Shown: positions 46,748 through 55,143 of the stretch, piece by piece
How the letters are laid out: the number at the start of each line of letters is the position of its first letter
Numbering within the stretch: the stretch's first letter is position 1
Source of the DNA: Legionella micdadei
Lineage (GTDB): Bacteria; Pseudomonadota; Gammaproteobacteria; Legionellales; Legionellaceae
Length of the DNA: 64,000 nucleotides
Assembly: GCF_000953635.1 (NCBI RefSeq)
Contig: NZ_LN614830.1
Location: forward strand, 356,001-420,000
Direction of reading: 5' to 3'
Notes under the pieces: generated by a model
Databases searched by the model: none
The model's input: only the letters and a program-made list of their open reading frames with translations
Told to the model about the DNA's origin: nothing
Translations under genes and position numbers: made by a program

Positions 46748-47980
46748 TTGGACAAAGATGTATTAAAGCAACGTGCACTGTACTATCACGAGTTTCCAGC
46801 TCCTGGAAAACTTGCAGTGCAAATAACTAAACCAACAAATTCGCAAGACGATTTATCCCTTGCTTATACTCCAGGCGTTGCTGAGCCAGTGCTCGCTATT
46901 GCTGAAAACCCGGATGATGTTTTCCGATACACAGCTAAAGCCAATCTAGTTGCGGTGATGACCAACGGGACAGCAGTTCTTGGTTTAGGAGATGTTGGGC
47001 CTTTAGCAAGTAAACCAGTAATGGAAGGAAAGGCGGTATTATTCAAGCGGTTTGCTGACATTGACGTTTTTGATATCGAGATTGATGCTGACGATCCCCA
47101 AGCTTTTGTGGCCACTGCCAAGCGAATTGCACCTACTTTCGGTGGTATTAATTTAGAAGACATTAAAGCGCCAGAATGTTTTGAGATAGAACAGGCCTTG
47201 ATTGAACAGCTTAATATCCCTGTCTTCCATGACGATCAACATGGTACAGCAATTGTTGTTGCTGCCGGCTTGTTAAATGCGCTTGATTTACAGGATAAAA
47301 GACTCTCAGACGTCAACATTGTTTGTATCGGCGCCGGAGCTGCAGGAATTGCTTCCATGCGCTTGTTAGTTGCGCTTGGAGCAGATAAAGAGAAAATGCT
47401 GTTGCTGGACACAAAGGGGGTTATCCATACTGGTCGAGAAGATTTAAACGCCTATAAATTCGCATTTGCCCGAACCACAAATAAGCGTACGCTTGCAGAT
47501 GCGCTAGTGGATGCTGATGTCTTCATTGGGGTGGCAAAACCCGATTTACTAAACGCTGACCTTTTGCAATTGATGGCACCTAGACCCATCATTTTCGCTT
47601 TATCTAATCCCGATCCGGAAATAAGACCTGAGGTTGCCCGCCGTGTTCGTGATGATCTAATCATTGCAACTGGACGAAGTGATTACCCTAATCAGGTAAA
47701 TAACGTTCTTTGCTTTCCCTATATATTTCGCGGAGCACTTGATGTACGTGCAACTTGTATTAATCAATCAATGCAAATTGCTGCAGTTGAAGCTATTCGC
47801 CAGCTGGTGCTTGAGCCAGTTCCACAAGTAGTGAAAGACAATTACCCAGGCATGAACAATTGGGAGTTTGGTCCGGATTATTTTATTCCCAAACCCATTG
47901 ATCCCCGATTAAAAGATCGGGTAGCGCTTGCTGTAGCGAAGGCAGCAAGAGCAAGTGGTGTCAGTAGAGCTGGTTACTGA
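46748..47980 (+). CDS. Malic enzyme, short MaeB-like form
   Basis: Oxidative decarboxylation of malate to pyruvate with NAD(P). The product has 410 residues from TTG 46748, supported by AGAGAG 7 nt upstream; the ORF extends to TTG 46724. Seen are the substrate loop LAYTPGVAEP, AVMTNGTAVLGLGDVGPLAS with the catalytic region, DDQHGTAIV (metal/catalytic Asp), and the Rossmann VCIGAGAAGIASMRLLVALG. The C-terminal phosphotransacetylase-like domain of E. coli MaeB (about 330 residues) is absent, as in many gammaproteobacterial malic enzymes. Cofactor choice is not decided from sequence. Confidence 0.93.
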   Translation: MDKDVLKQRALYYHEFPAPGKLAVQITKPTNSQDDLSLAYTPGVAEPVLAIAENPDDVFRYTAKANLVAVMTNGTAVLGLGDVGPLASKPVMEGKAVLFKRFADIDVFDIEIDADDPQAFVATAKRIAPTFGGINLEDIKAPECFEIEQALIEQLNIPVFHDDQHGTAIVVAAGLLNALDLQDKRLSDVNIVCIGAGAAGIASMRLLVALGADKEKMLLLDTKGVIHTGREDLNAYKFAFARTTNKRTLADALVDADVFIGVAKPDLLNADLLQLMAPRPIIFALSNPDPEIRPEVARRVRDDLIIATGRSDYPNQVNNVLCFPYIFRGALDVRATCINQSMQIAAVEAIRQLVLEPVPQVVKDNYPGMNNWEFGPDYFIPKPIDPRLKDRVALAVAKAARASGVSRAGY

Positions 47981-48017
47981 TCATCCTTAATTAATTCGTC
48001 ACCGTTCAGGGAAGCGC

Positions 48018-48139
48018 TTGAATCTTGGGAAACGGTTGGATTTAAGCTCATCTTGCGCGAAAATGGTGCCGAGCAAACCAGCATGCACCAGCATGTTGAC
48101 TTGCAACGTGTTATTTTCGCGCAATGCGCCAAATACGGC
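48018..48139. repeat. Dispersed intergenic repeat, copy A, with 12-bp palindromic arms
   Basis: In the 225-bp gap before the second MFS pair. It holds module 1 (TTGAAT 48018-48023 to GGAAACGGTTGGATTT 48028-48043), an inverted pair TTGCGCGAAAAT (48053-48064) / ATTTTCGCGCAA (48113-48124), and module 2 ATGCGCCAAATACGGC (48124-48139). Related modules recur at 50784 and 53782. No coding potential is seen. Confidence 0.55.
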
Positions 48140-48205
48140 GTTCGGTGAATAGGGCGTAAACGCTTACGTTAATTCCCATACTTAAATGATAGTGAGGAGT
48201 GTGTT

Positions 48206-49501
48206 TTGTATACGAGTACGAATAGAAAATACCTGTTAATGGCTTGGCTGATTTGCGGACTCGGAGCAGTGTATTACAGTTATGAATATTTTCTGCGCAT
48301 ATCGCCCAGCGTTATGGAACATGCCCTTCGCGATCATTTTAATTTATCTGCAACAGGCTTTGGTGTGTTATCAGCGTTTTACTACTATGCATATGTCCCT
48401 ATGCAGATTCCTGTTGGTGTTTTATTAGATCGTTATGGGCCAAGACTGTTAATAACAATTGCTTGTATTATTTGTGTAATCGGAACTTTCATTTTTGCTG
48501 GGACAACAGTTTTTTGGATCGCTGCTACGGGGCGGTTTTTAGTCGGCTTTGGCTCTGCTTTTGCCTTTGTAGGGGTTTTAAAGCTTGCAACAATTTGGTT
48601 GCCTGAAAATAAACTCGCTATGGTTTCGGGGCTGGCTGCGGCTTTAGGAACTATTGGAGCAATGATCGGCGATAATTTGTTAGGCAGTATGGTAATGAAC
48701 ATTGGCTGGCGGGAGACAGTGAACTTAACTGCTTACGCCGGAATTGTGTTAACGGTTATATTATGGTTCGGCATACATGATAAGAAAAGCCATCAACGCC
48801 GCAGCGGAACAGTTGCTAATTTCAAGAAGAGTATGATTGATTTAGGCATCATTACCCGCAATAGACAAATTTGGATCAACGGCCTGTTCGGCTGCTTGGT
48901 TTATTTGCCAACTACCGTATTTGCTGAGTTATGGGGTATTCCTTATTTAAAGCATGCCCATAATCTTTCACAGCCAGAGGCTGACTTTGCGAATTCTTTA
49001 TTGTTCCTAGGCTTTACGGTTGGTGCTCCTTTGATGGGCTATATCTCTGACCGATTAAAGCGCCGTAAGCTTCCTATGCTGTTTGGTGCAACAGGTGCAG
49101 GAATAGTAATGATGGTGGTGCTTTATTTGCCAGGTTTGAAAGGAACTCATATTGATGCACTGATGTTTCTTTTAGGTATCCTATACAGCGCCCAATGTAT
49201 CGTCTTTGCTGTTGGTCGTGAGCTTAGCCCTAATGAGGCTGCGGGCACGGCAATGGCCATGACAAACATGATTGTGATGTTAGGTGCTATGTTTTTACAG
49301 CCATTAGTGGGTAAGCTGCTTGATTTAAGTTTGTCGACTCACATGACTGTACCTCTACAGGCTGTTTCTGTAGATAAGCTACAGCAATTGTATACAGCGG
49401 ATGATTATCAATTTGCTTTGTCAATTATCCCGATAGGTATCATAATTGCTGCCATTTTGACCTTCTTTCTGAAGGAAACTTATGCTAATGCAGATAACTA
49501 A
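48206..49501 (+). CDS. MFS transporter (first of second tandem pair)
   Basis: A 431-residue carrier with 12 helices. TTG 48206 is chosen because GAGGAG lies 7 nt upstream. Seen are LDRYGPRLLITIA in loop 2-3, TGRFLVGFGSAFAFVGVLKL in helix 4, and SDRLKRRKLPM in loop 8-9. It is strongly similar to the next gene, sharing YEYFLRI/YEFVLRI, PMQ-PVG and the GFGS-FAFVGVL stretches. It belongs to the anion:cation/Pht-like MFS common in Legionella and Coxiella. The substrate is unknown. It overlaps the next gene by 20 bp. Confidence 0.85.
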   Translation: MYTSTNRKYLLMAWLICGLGAVYYSYEYFLRISPSVMEHALRDHFNLSATGFGVLSAFYYYAYVPMQIPVGVLLDRYGPRLLITIACIICVIGTFIFAGTTVFWIAATGRFLVGFGSAFAFVGVLKLATIWLPENKLAMVSGLAAALGTIGAMIGDNLLGSMVMNIGWRETVNLTAYAGIVLTVILWFGIHDKKSHQRRSGTVANFKKSMIDLGIITRNRQIWINGLFGCLVYLPTTVFAELWGIPYLKHAHNLSQPEADFANSLLFLGFTVGAPLMGYISDRLKRRKLPMLFGATGAGIVMMVVLYLPGLKGTHIDALMFLLGILYSAQCIVFAVGRELSPNEAAGTAMAMTNMIVMLGAMFLQPLVGKLLDLSLSTHMTVPLQAVSVDKLQQLYTADDYQFALSIIPIGIIIAAILTFFLKETYANADN

Positions 49502-50762
49502 AACAATTGGAATCAGTAAAAGACAAGCGCTATTCGGTAGCATAGTCTGTGCAGTGGGTGCTTTCTTTTACTGTTATGAATTCGTATTAAGAATTATCCC
49601 AGGTGCTTTGCAAAGCGAATTAAGCGCTGCATTTGGCCATATTTCGGCAACAACGTTTGGCCAGTTGTCAGCTTTCTACTACTTCGCCTATTCGCCGATG
49701 CAGCTTCCAGTCGGTATGCTAATGGATCGATTTGGCCCAAGGCGGTTGCTGACCTTCGCTTGTCTTTGCTGCACCATTGGTTCATGGATGTTTACGGATA
49801 CTTCCTCGATCTTCATAGCTGGTAGCGGGCGATTTTTAGTTGGTTTTGGCTCCTCATTTGCATTCGTGGGTGTTTTATCACTTGCTTTACATTGGCTGCC
49901 TCGCCGCTATTTTTCTCTCGTAGCGGGGTTAATAACCACTTTGGGTATGCTAGGTCTCGTGTATGGGGAAGTAAAAATCACTGAGATGGCGATCACTATG
50001 GGTTGGCACCATGTGTTAACGATGATGGTTACCATAGGCGCAGTGCTTAGCATTATTATTTTCTTTGTTGTTAGGGATGGGCCAGAGGGTTATTCGCCTC
50101 ACAGTCATCCATTACCCGAATTTTTTTATAATGTTTGGCATGTCCTGTCATCTCCCCAGGTGTGGTTAATCGGGTTCGTAGGAGCTTGTTTGTATACTTC
50201 ACTTTCTGTTTTTGGTGAATTATGGGGTAAAACTTATTTAGAGCAAGCTCATCACCTAACTAAAGCTGAGGCTGCTAGGACGATTTCAGCTATGTTCTTA
50301 GGCTGGGCTGTTGGGGCTCCAATTGCTGGTTTTTTATCTGATAGCACTGGGCGGAGGGTTTTGCCTTTGGTGATTGGGGCGATAATGGCCTTCATTTGTA
50401 TCTGTATGGTTCTATACTACCCAGGACTATCTTATATTTCTTTAAATATTTTGTTGTTTCTCTATGGTGTTTTCAGTGCAACTGAAATTATTGTGTTTAT
50501 CATGGCAAAGGAAAATTCCGGAGCAGAGTTGTCTGGTACGGTTTTCGCAGCAACAAATATGATAATCACTTTAGGCGGGGTAATATTTCAACCCTTAGTA
50601 GGAAAATTGCTGGATACATTCGGCGATAGTGGTATTGTTGCAGGAGAACACGTTTATACAGTGGTAGACTATCAACTTGCTCTTTCAATCCTGCCTATCT
50701 CTTTGTTAATGGTTACAATTCTCGCTTTTTTCATGAAGGATTTTCGATCAATAGGACAGTAG
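49482..50762 (+). CDS. MFS transporter (second of second tandem pair)
   Basis: A 426-residue, 12-helix carrier paralogous to its upstream neighbour: MDRFGPRRLLTFACLCC, SGRFLVGFGSSFAFVGVL, and SDSTGRRVLPLVIG. The ATG 49482 (or 49488) lies inside the preceding gene with AAGGAAA ahead, so translation is coupled. Membrane helix 10 holds an acidic residue (FSATEIIVFIM) that might take part in proton coupling. Duplicated Pht-like pairs in this window suggest repeated birth of substrate-diverging transporters. Confidence 0.85.
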   Translation: MLMQITKTIGISKRQALFGSIVCAVGAFFYCYEFVLRIIPGALQSELSAAFGHISATTFGQLSAFYYFAYSPMQLPVGMLMDRFGPRRLLTFACLCCTIGSWMFTDTSSIFIAGSGRFLVGFGSSFAFVGVLSLALHWLPRRYFSLVAGLITTLGMLGLVYGEVKITEMAITMGWHHVLTMMVTIGAVLSIIIFFVVRDGPEGYSPHSHPLPEFFYNVWHVLSSPQVWLIGFVGACLYTSLSVFGELWGKTYLEQAHHLTKAEAARTISAMFLGWAVGAPIAGFLSDSTGRRVLPLVIGAIMAFICICMVLYYPGLSYISLNILLFLYGVFSATEIIVFIMAKENSGAELSGTVFAATNMIITLGGVIFQPLVGKLLDTFGDSGIVAGEHVYTVVDYQLALSILPISLLMVTILAFFMKDFRSIGQ

Positions 50763-50783
50763 AGCAATACTTGTTCAGGATAT

Positions 50784-50848
50784 TTGAATTTCGGAAACGG
50801 CTGGATTTTCGCAAGATGCGCTAAATTCAGTCGCTCGCGAATCGAGCG
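50784..50848. repeat. Dispersed intergenic repeat, copy B
   Basis: Module 1 (TTGAAT 50784-50789; GGAAACGGCTGGATTT 50793-50808, 15 of 16 bases as in copy A) runs into AAGATGCGCTAAAT (50813-50826, 13 of 14 bases as in copy C). A 6-bp hairpin CGCTCG / CGAGCG follows at 50832-50848. It lies between two convergent genes. Confidence 0.5.
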
Positions 50849-50906
50849 TGCCCCCTTCCCTGCATCAATTCCCATTTTTGTCGGTACCACACGGGAGGGG
50901 ATATTG

Positions 50907-51725
50907 TTATAGACTGGGACAAAAAATCGCTACTAATTCTTGTACCGGAAAGCGATTGTGGGACTGGCAGCTGATCCATCGCTTTACTGGAAAAGAGATA
51001 ATTTTACTGTGACGATACTGATAACGAGTGAACTCAGTGTCGTGATTGGAGATAACGACTGTAATTCCTTTTTCTCGGCTTTCCATGGCTAGATTAGCCA
51101 AATCAATCTGATCTTGTTCAGTAAATTTTTTACCCGTGTACGAGGAAAAATAAGCGCTAGAAGATAAAGGGACATAAGGGGGGTCGCAATATATTAAGTC
51201 ACCAGGTTGAGCTTGAGCAAATGTCTTACGAAAATCACCTTGAATAAATCGAGCCTGCTTGGATTTGTGAAAAAAATAGTTCATTTCATTTCGGGGAAAA
51301 TATGGTTTTATATACCGGCCAAAAGGCACGTTATAGAGGCCGCTTTGGTTATAACGGCATAATCCATTGTAACCATGCCGATTGAGATAAAGAAATAATG
51401 CAGATCGATATTTGATGTCAGTGCTTTGATTAAATTGCTCCCTAAACCAGTAGTACTTCTCTGCACAGTTATTTTGTATAGAGAAAAAATTAGCACAGTA
51501 ATTTATAAAATCTTCCCCTTCTTCTTGTAAGCAGCTAAATAAGCTAATTAAATCTTTATTTTCTTCTGCCAATAAATAACTTGGATAACTTGAATTAACA
51601 AAGATTGCACCTGATCCTGTAAAAGGCTCAATCAGGTGGTTTGCTTGAGGCAGAGAATTCAAAATGGTTTCAATGCAGTGAATTTTACACCCTGCCCATT
51701 TTAGGAATGGTCTTATTCGAATCAT
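50907..51725 (-). CDS. dam: Dam-type DNA adenine methylase
   Basis: A 272-residue alpha-class N6-adenine methyltransferase. Motif X/I is FLKWAGCK where most Dam proteins have FLKWAGGK, then EPFTGSGAIFVN, the catalytic DPPY in LIYCDPPYVPLS (about 178), and VVISNHDTEFTRY. The length is near the Dam norm (about 270-280). The gene is solitary with no restriction partner, so an orphan GATC-type methylase is likely; the recognition sequence is inferred from the family. The Gly to Cys change sits at the SAM-binding loop. Confidence 0.85.
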   Translation of the reverse strand: MIRIRPFLKWAGCKIHCIETILNSLPQANHLIEPFTGSGAIFVNSSYPSYLLAEENKDLISLFSCLQEEGEDFINYCANFFSIQNNCAEKYYWFREQFNQSTDIKYRSALFLYLNRHGYNGLCRYNQSGLYNVPFGRYIKPYFPRNEMNYFFHKSKQARFIQGDFRKTFAQAQPGDLIYCDPPYVPLSSSAYFSSYTGKKFTEQDQIDLANLAMESREKGITVVISNHDTEFTRYQYRHSKIISFPVKRWISCQSHNRFPVQELVAIFCPSL

Positions 51726-51803
51726 AGTAAAAAAGCTGATTAACTGTGAGAAGTATTACTCAATATTAGAAAAATAACCAGCATATTAAGAGGTTATGGA
51801 TAG

Positions 51804-53660
51804 TTGACGCTATCCGCCGGAAGTAGTTATGATGCAGGACTTCGAGTTAACTTGGATACAAAAATGGATGAACTAGCCGAACTACTCAGGCCAACATGGG
51901 GTTCCGAGAAATGGATACTAGAAGGATGGAATCAGATTTCCAAAGAGGAGAAGGAGGTTATAAAAAGCAGGTTAGACGGTTTATTCAGGGATGGGCTGCC
52001 ATTTGAGTTAAAGCACGAAAAATTACCCTATATCTATGTTTTTTCCCTGTTGGCGCAACTGGAAGTGTTAGCGATTCAGATTCCACTAAAGTTTGAATCG
52101 AAAATGGAAAATCCCGAGCATAAGAAACTCATGCATGCTCAGCTCCTTGATGAAATTTTTCATGGCTTAGTTTTTACGAAAATCGTATATCAACTTTGTG
52201 CGCCTTATTCGTTGCCGCCAGCCTATAACGAAAATGTAGAAAAACTTTGTAATTTTATTCGCGGACAAGAATGCCCTAAGACTGCTGTTGTACTGTTAAA
52301 TTTACTTGCGGAAGGCTGGATTGAAGAAATCTTTAAGAGTTTTGCGCGTCACAATATTGCACCCAAAGTATTCGCAGCAATCATTAGTGATGAGAATCGC
52401 CACGTCTGCGAAGCAGATTTATATCGCACTATTGGATTACCCACGCAGAACGAGGTTAAAGATAAAATCCAACAACTGGAAGGCCAATTAGTTACTAATC
52501 TGTTGTTGCAATATAAATTTATAAGCTCTCTCTCATCCTTGTTTGGTTTTGACGGAATAATAGCCCTTTTTGAAGATTTGGATAACAAGCACAAAGAACA
52601 ACTAAGTAAGATCAATCTTAAGCCAGGTCAGGATTGGCAGTTTTTGATGAAAGTTGTCGAGGGGCTTTCTCCAAAGATTATTCGTTATACAGGAACTATT
52701 TCTGAAATTGATATGACGCCTCTTCGTAAATTACTGATGATGCACTGGGATAAACCTAAAGATCCCACGATGGTAGGCGAATTTAACCTCAATATAAGCT
52801 GTATTGATTTTTTTAATAGAAAATATCCTCCAGAAACACTCACTACCCTGATGTTGCAAACAATGAGTTTGAGCATGCATGAAAATGAATCGTGGCGGAG
52901 TTATATCAACTATCCAAAATGGCTTAAAACCGAAGGAAGTTATGTGGGTGTTGCGGTAAAGCTGCCTGATTGTAAAGATCATATCAGCACTATTGTTTTT
53001 GAGAATTGTCACGAACTAACTACGAGCGAGTTAGCTGCTAAAATTCGAAGCAGAATAAAAATGATGGTTTACTGCTATAAAAAGCGTGAGCAGCTTGAGA
53101 ACGAGCATCCTCACTTACGTATAATCATGGACAATATTCTTTCTGATTTGGCTAATGGGTCCTATGAGTACCCTATGCTAACCAATTCAATAGTGACCTT
53201 AAGTAATATTGGGCACTGCGGCTACACACAAGGGAAATCTCCTCTTCGTCCTAATGAAGCAATCAAAGTCACTTTATTTGATGTAGAAAAAAAGCTGATA
53301 TGGAACAAGGAAATCCAAGAATTTGAACCTCAAGATATTCTACCCATTTCAGTTAGTGCTGATCATCGAATTTTTGATGGTAATCTACCCGTACCAAAAA
53401 TGTTTAATGGCTATTTTCAGCGGTGTTTTGCAAAAATGCTGGATACATTAGCAGTGCCAGTGACAACAAGCCCTCCCACACCCTTTTTTGGGAAATTTTT
53501 TGACCAGATGATAGCAGCTAATCTGGAGTTAGGGTATGAAATCTTAGTTGCTTTACAGACTTTTTGGCCTGATTTCCTCTCTTTAGAAGAGATATTTAAT
53601 GTGATGTTTTGGATAAAAAAGGGAACTACTCTTACAAACCGTGCAGAAATACTTCAATAA
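51804..53660 (+). CDS. Fusion of ferritin-like diiron domain and 2-oxoacid dehydrogenase E2 catalytic domain
   Basis: A 618-residue protein with two domains rarely joined. Residues about 75-240 are a four-helix bundle with a diiron ligand set: E87, then E117-x-x-H120 in LLDEIFHG, E170 or E174 in LAEGWIEEIF, and E197-x-x-H200 in SDENRHVCEA. Residues about 295-560 match the catalytic domain of lipoyl E2 acyltransferases: YPKWLKTEGSYVGVAV-like strands, VTLSNIGHCGYTQG (E2 form SNLG--G), and the active-site SVSADHRIFDG with H521 and D525. There is no lipoyl domain and no E1/E3 binding domain, so it cannot sit in an ordinary complex. The start codon is TTG or GTG-like without strong support. It is monocistronic. 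The acyl donor, acceptor and oxidation substrate are unknown. Confidence 0.8.
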   Translation: MTLSAGSSYDAGLRVNLDTKMDELAELLRPTWGSEKWILEGWNQISKEEKEVIKSRLDGLFRDGLPFELKHEKLPYIYVFSLLAQLEVLAIQIPLKFESKMENPEHKKLMHAQLLDEIFHGLVFTKIVYQLCAPYSLPPAYNENVEKLCNFIRGQECPKTAVVLLNLLAEGWIEEIFKSFARHNIAPKVFAAIISDENRHVCEADLYRTIGLPTQNEVKDKIQQLEGQLVTNLLLQYKFISSLSSLFGFDGIIALFEDLDNKHKEQLSKINLKPGQDWQFLMKVVEGLSPKIIRYTGTISEIDMTPLRKLLMMHWDKPKDPTMVGEFNLNISCIDFFNRKYPPETLTTLMLQTMSLSMHENESWRSYINYPKWLKTEGSYVGVAVKLPDCKDHISTIVFENCHELTTSELAAKIRSRIKMMVYCYKKREQLENEHPHLRIIMDNILSDLANGSYEYPMLTNSIVTLSNIGHCGYTQGKSPLRPNEAIKVTLFDVEKKLIWNKEIQEFEPQDILPISVSADHRIFDGNLPVPKMFNGYFQRCFAKMLDTLAVPVTTSPPTPFFGKFFDQMIAANLELGYEILVALQTFWPDFLSLEEIFNVMFWIKKGTTLTNRAEILQ

Positions 53661-53724
53661 ATCAGCAGAATTAATAGCTGTATTAGCTTCCGGTTACTCG
53701 AAAAGGGGTATGTGCAGATCAATA

Positions 53725-53810
53725 AAACCTGCCAGAAGGTCATAGAAGCCCAAATGAATACTGTTCTGGCAGGTTTCTGGGAAGATGCGCCAAATATGGC
53801 TGTTTCCTGA
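53725..53810. repeat. Terminator-like stem plus dispersed repeat, copy C
   Basis: AAACCTGCCAGAA (53725-53737) and TTCTGGCAGGTTT (53764-53776) make a 13-bp perfect stem with a 26-nt loop between two convergent genes. Directly after it comes AAGATGCGCCAAAT (53782-53795), continuing to ATGCGCCAAATATGGC (53785-53800), 15 of 16 bases as in copy A. Confidence 0.55.
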
Positions 53811-53865
53811 TGAGGGCTTATCTATTACGCTTTTCCCTGCTAGGGTTAAGCAATTAGCACACTGA

Positions 53866-55050
53866 TCATATTGCAATCGTAAGTAAGAATATCGCGCTCA
53901 AGATCACAAGAGTAAGACTTAAATTACCGCCTGGTACCACCCAAATACTACTCGCAGGATCAATCCTTCGGGCTCTCCAAGCCATCAAAGCAGGTAGGAG
54001 GAGCAATAGGACCACACAACAAATGCCTGCATAGCTTAGGGCATGCAAATAAATCCCAGGGTTAAACAGCACTACTGCTAGAGGAGGGAGAAAGGTGAGT
54101 GCTAAAGTTGATTTTCCCTGGAGTCCGGTTTTCTTTAATGCCAGACCATCGGCGAGAAAATCAAATAAGCCAATTGAAACGCCTAGAAAAGCGGTTACCA
54201 TACATATTGAGGTAAAAAAACTAAAGAAGCCCGTTATCCATTGGCTATTGACAGCGGTAGATAGCGCATTGGTTAAACCACTTGTCGCATGTTCGTTGGA
54301 CATGAGCGCGATCAACCCATTATCGCCTTCTCTCTGAACAACTCCCATAATGACTGCATCCCACAGAATGTAGCAAGTGAGGGGAATCAATGAGCCCAGG
54401 AGAATAACCTTCCGTAAACTGTGCACATCATCATGAAAATATTCGCGCAAACTTGGCACTATGGATGCGAAACCAAATGAAGTTATTAATACCATCAGGC
54501 TTCCTGTAACAGCTTTTACTGAGCCCCCGCTCAATGAAGTTAATTGCACATGCGGGCTAATGATGACTACTAAAAGTAGATAAACGCCTAACTTGCCAAA
54601 CATAAGTCCACGATTTACATAATCAACAGAGCGGATGCCACCATAAACAACTAAACTAAATATTAAAGTGAAGGTAAGCGAAGTGGACCAGCTTGGTAAA
54701 TTAAAATTCGCTTTTTGCAATAGCCCATTTAACACATCAGAACCCCCTGAAATATAGGCTGCTAATAATGTGTAGAGAAGTAAAAGATAGGCAATCCAGG
54801 CAATAACCTGCCCTGGGAGGCCCAACGTTGTTTTGGCCATGGAAACCATATTGCTGCCTGCCGGCAAACGAAGATTCACCTCAAGAATGAGAAGTGCTCC
54901 TACTGTCATGATTAGCCAACATAAAATTAAGAAAAAAATGGAGTTGGTAAAGCCGACTTCTGCAGTCGAAACGGGTAGGGCTAACATACCTCCACCAATG
55001 GAAGTGCCGACAATTAATAGGATACCACCAATAAATTTGGAATTAGCCAC
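53866..55050 (-). CDS. Aromatic amino acid permease, TyrP type (HAAAP family)
   Basis: A 394-residue protein with 11 helices. Signatures are GGILLIVGTSIGGGMLALPV at the start, SYLLL/AYLLLLYTLLAAYISGG, and SFGFASIVPSLREYFHDDV. It is a proton-coupled aromatic amino acid importer, most likely for tyrosine or tryptophan. It is nearly the same in layout as the next upstream gene and 93 nt from it; the two are diverged copies. Tandem TyrP copies are common in Legionella and Chlamydia-like intracellular bacteria. The last ORF codons lie near the terminator stem at 53725-53776. Confidence 0.88.
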   Translation of the reverse strand: MANSKFIGGILLIVGTSIGGGMLALPVSTAEVGFTNSIFFLILCWLIMTVGALLILEVNLRLPAGSNMVSMAKTTLGLPGQVIAWIAYLLLLYTLLAAYISGGSDVLNGLLQKANFNLPSWSTSLTFTLIFSLVVYGGIRSVDYVNRGLMFGKLGVYLLLVVIISPHVQLTSLSGGSVKAVTGSLMVLITSFGFASIVPSLREYFHDDVHSLRKVILLGSLIPLTCYILWDAVIMGVVQREGDNGLIALMSNEHATSGLTNALSTAVNSQWITGFFSFFTSICMVTAFLGVSIGLFDFLADGLALKKTGLQGKSTLALTFLPPLAVVLFNPGIYLHALSYAGICCVVLLLLLPALMAWRARRIDPASSIWVVPGGNLSLTLVILSAIFLLTIAI

Positions 55051-55143
55051 AATACGTCCATCTGTACAAAATTAAAACAATATAGTAAGTGAAAATCACC
55101 CTCGCTGTCAATGTTTCGCGATGTTTTCGTATCGCCAACTCGT

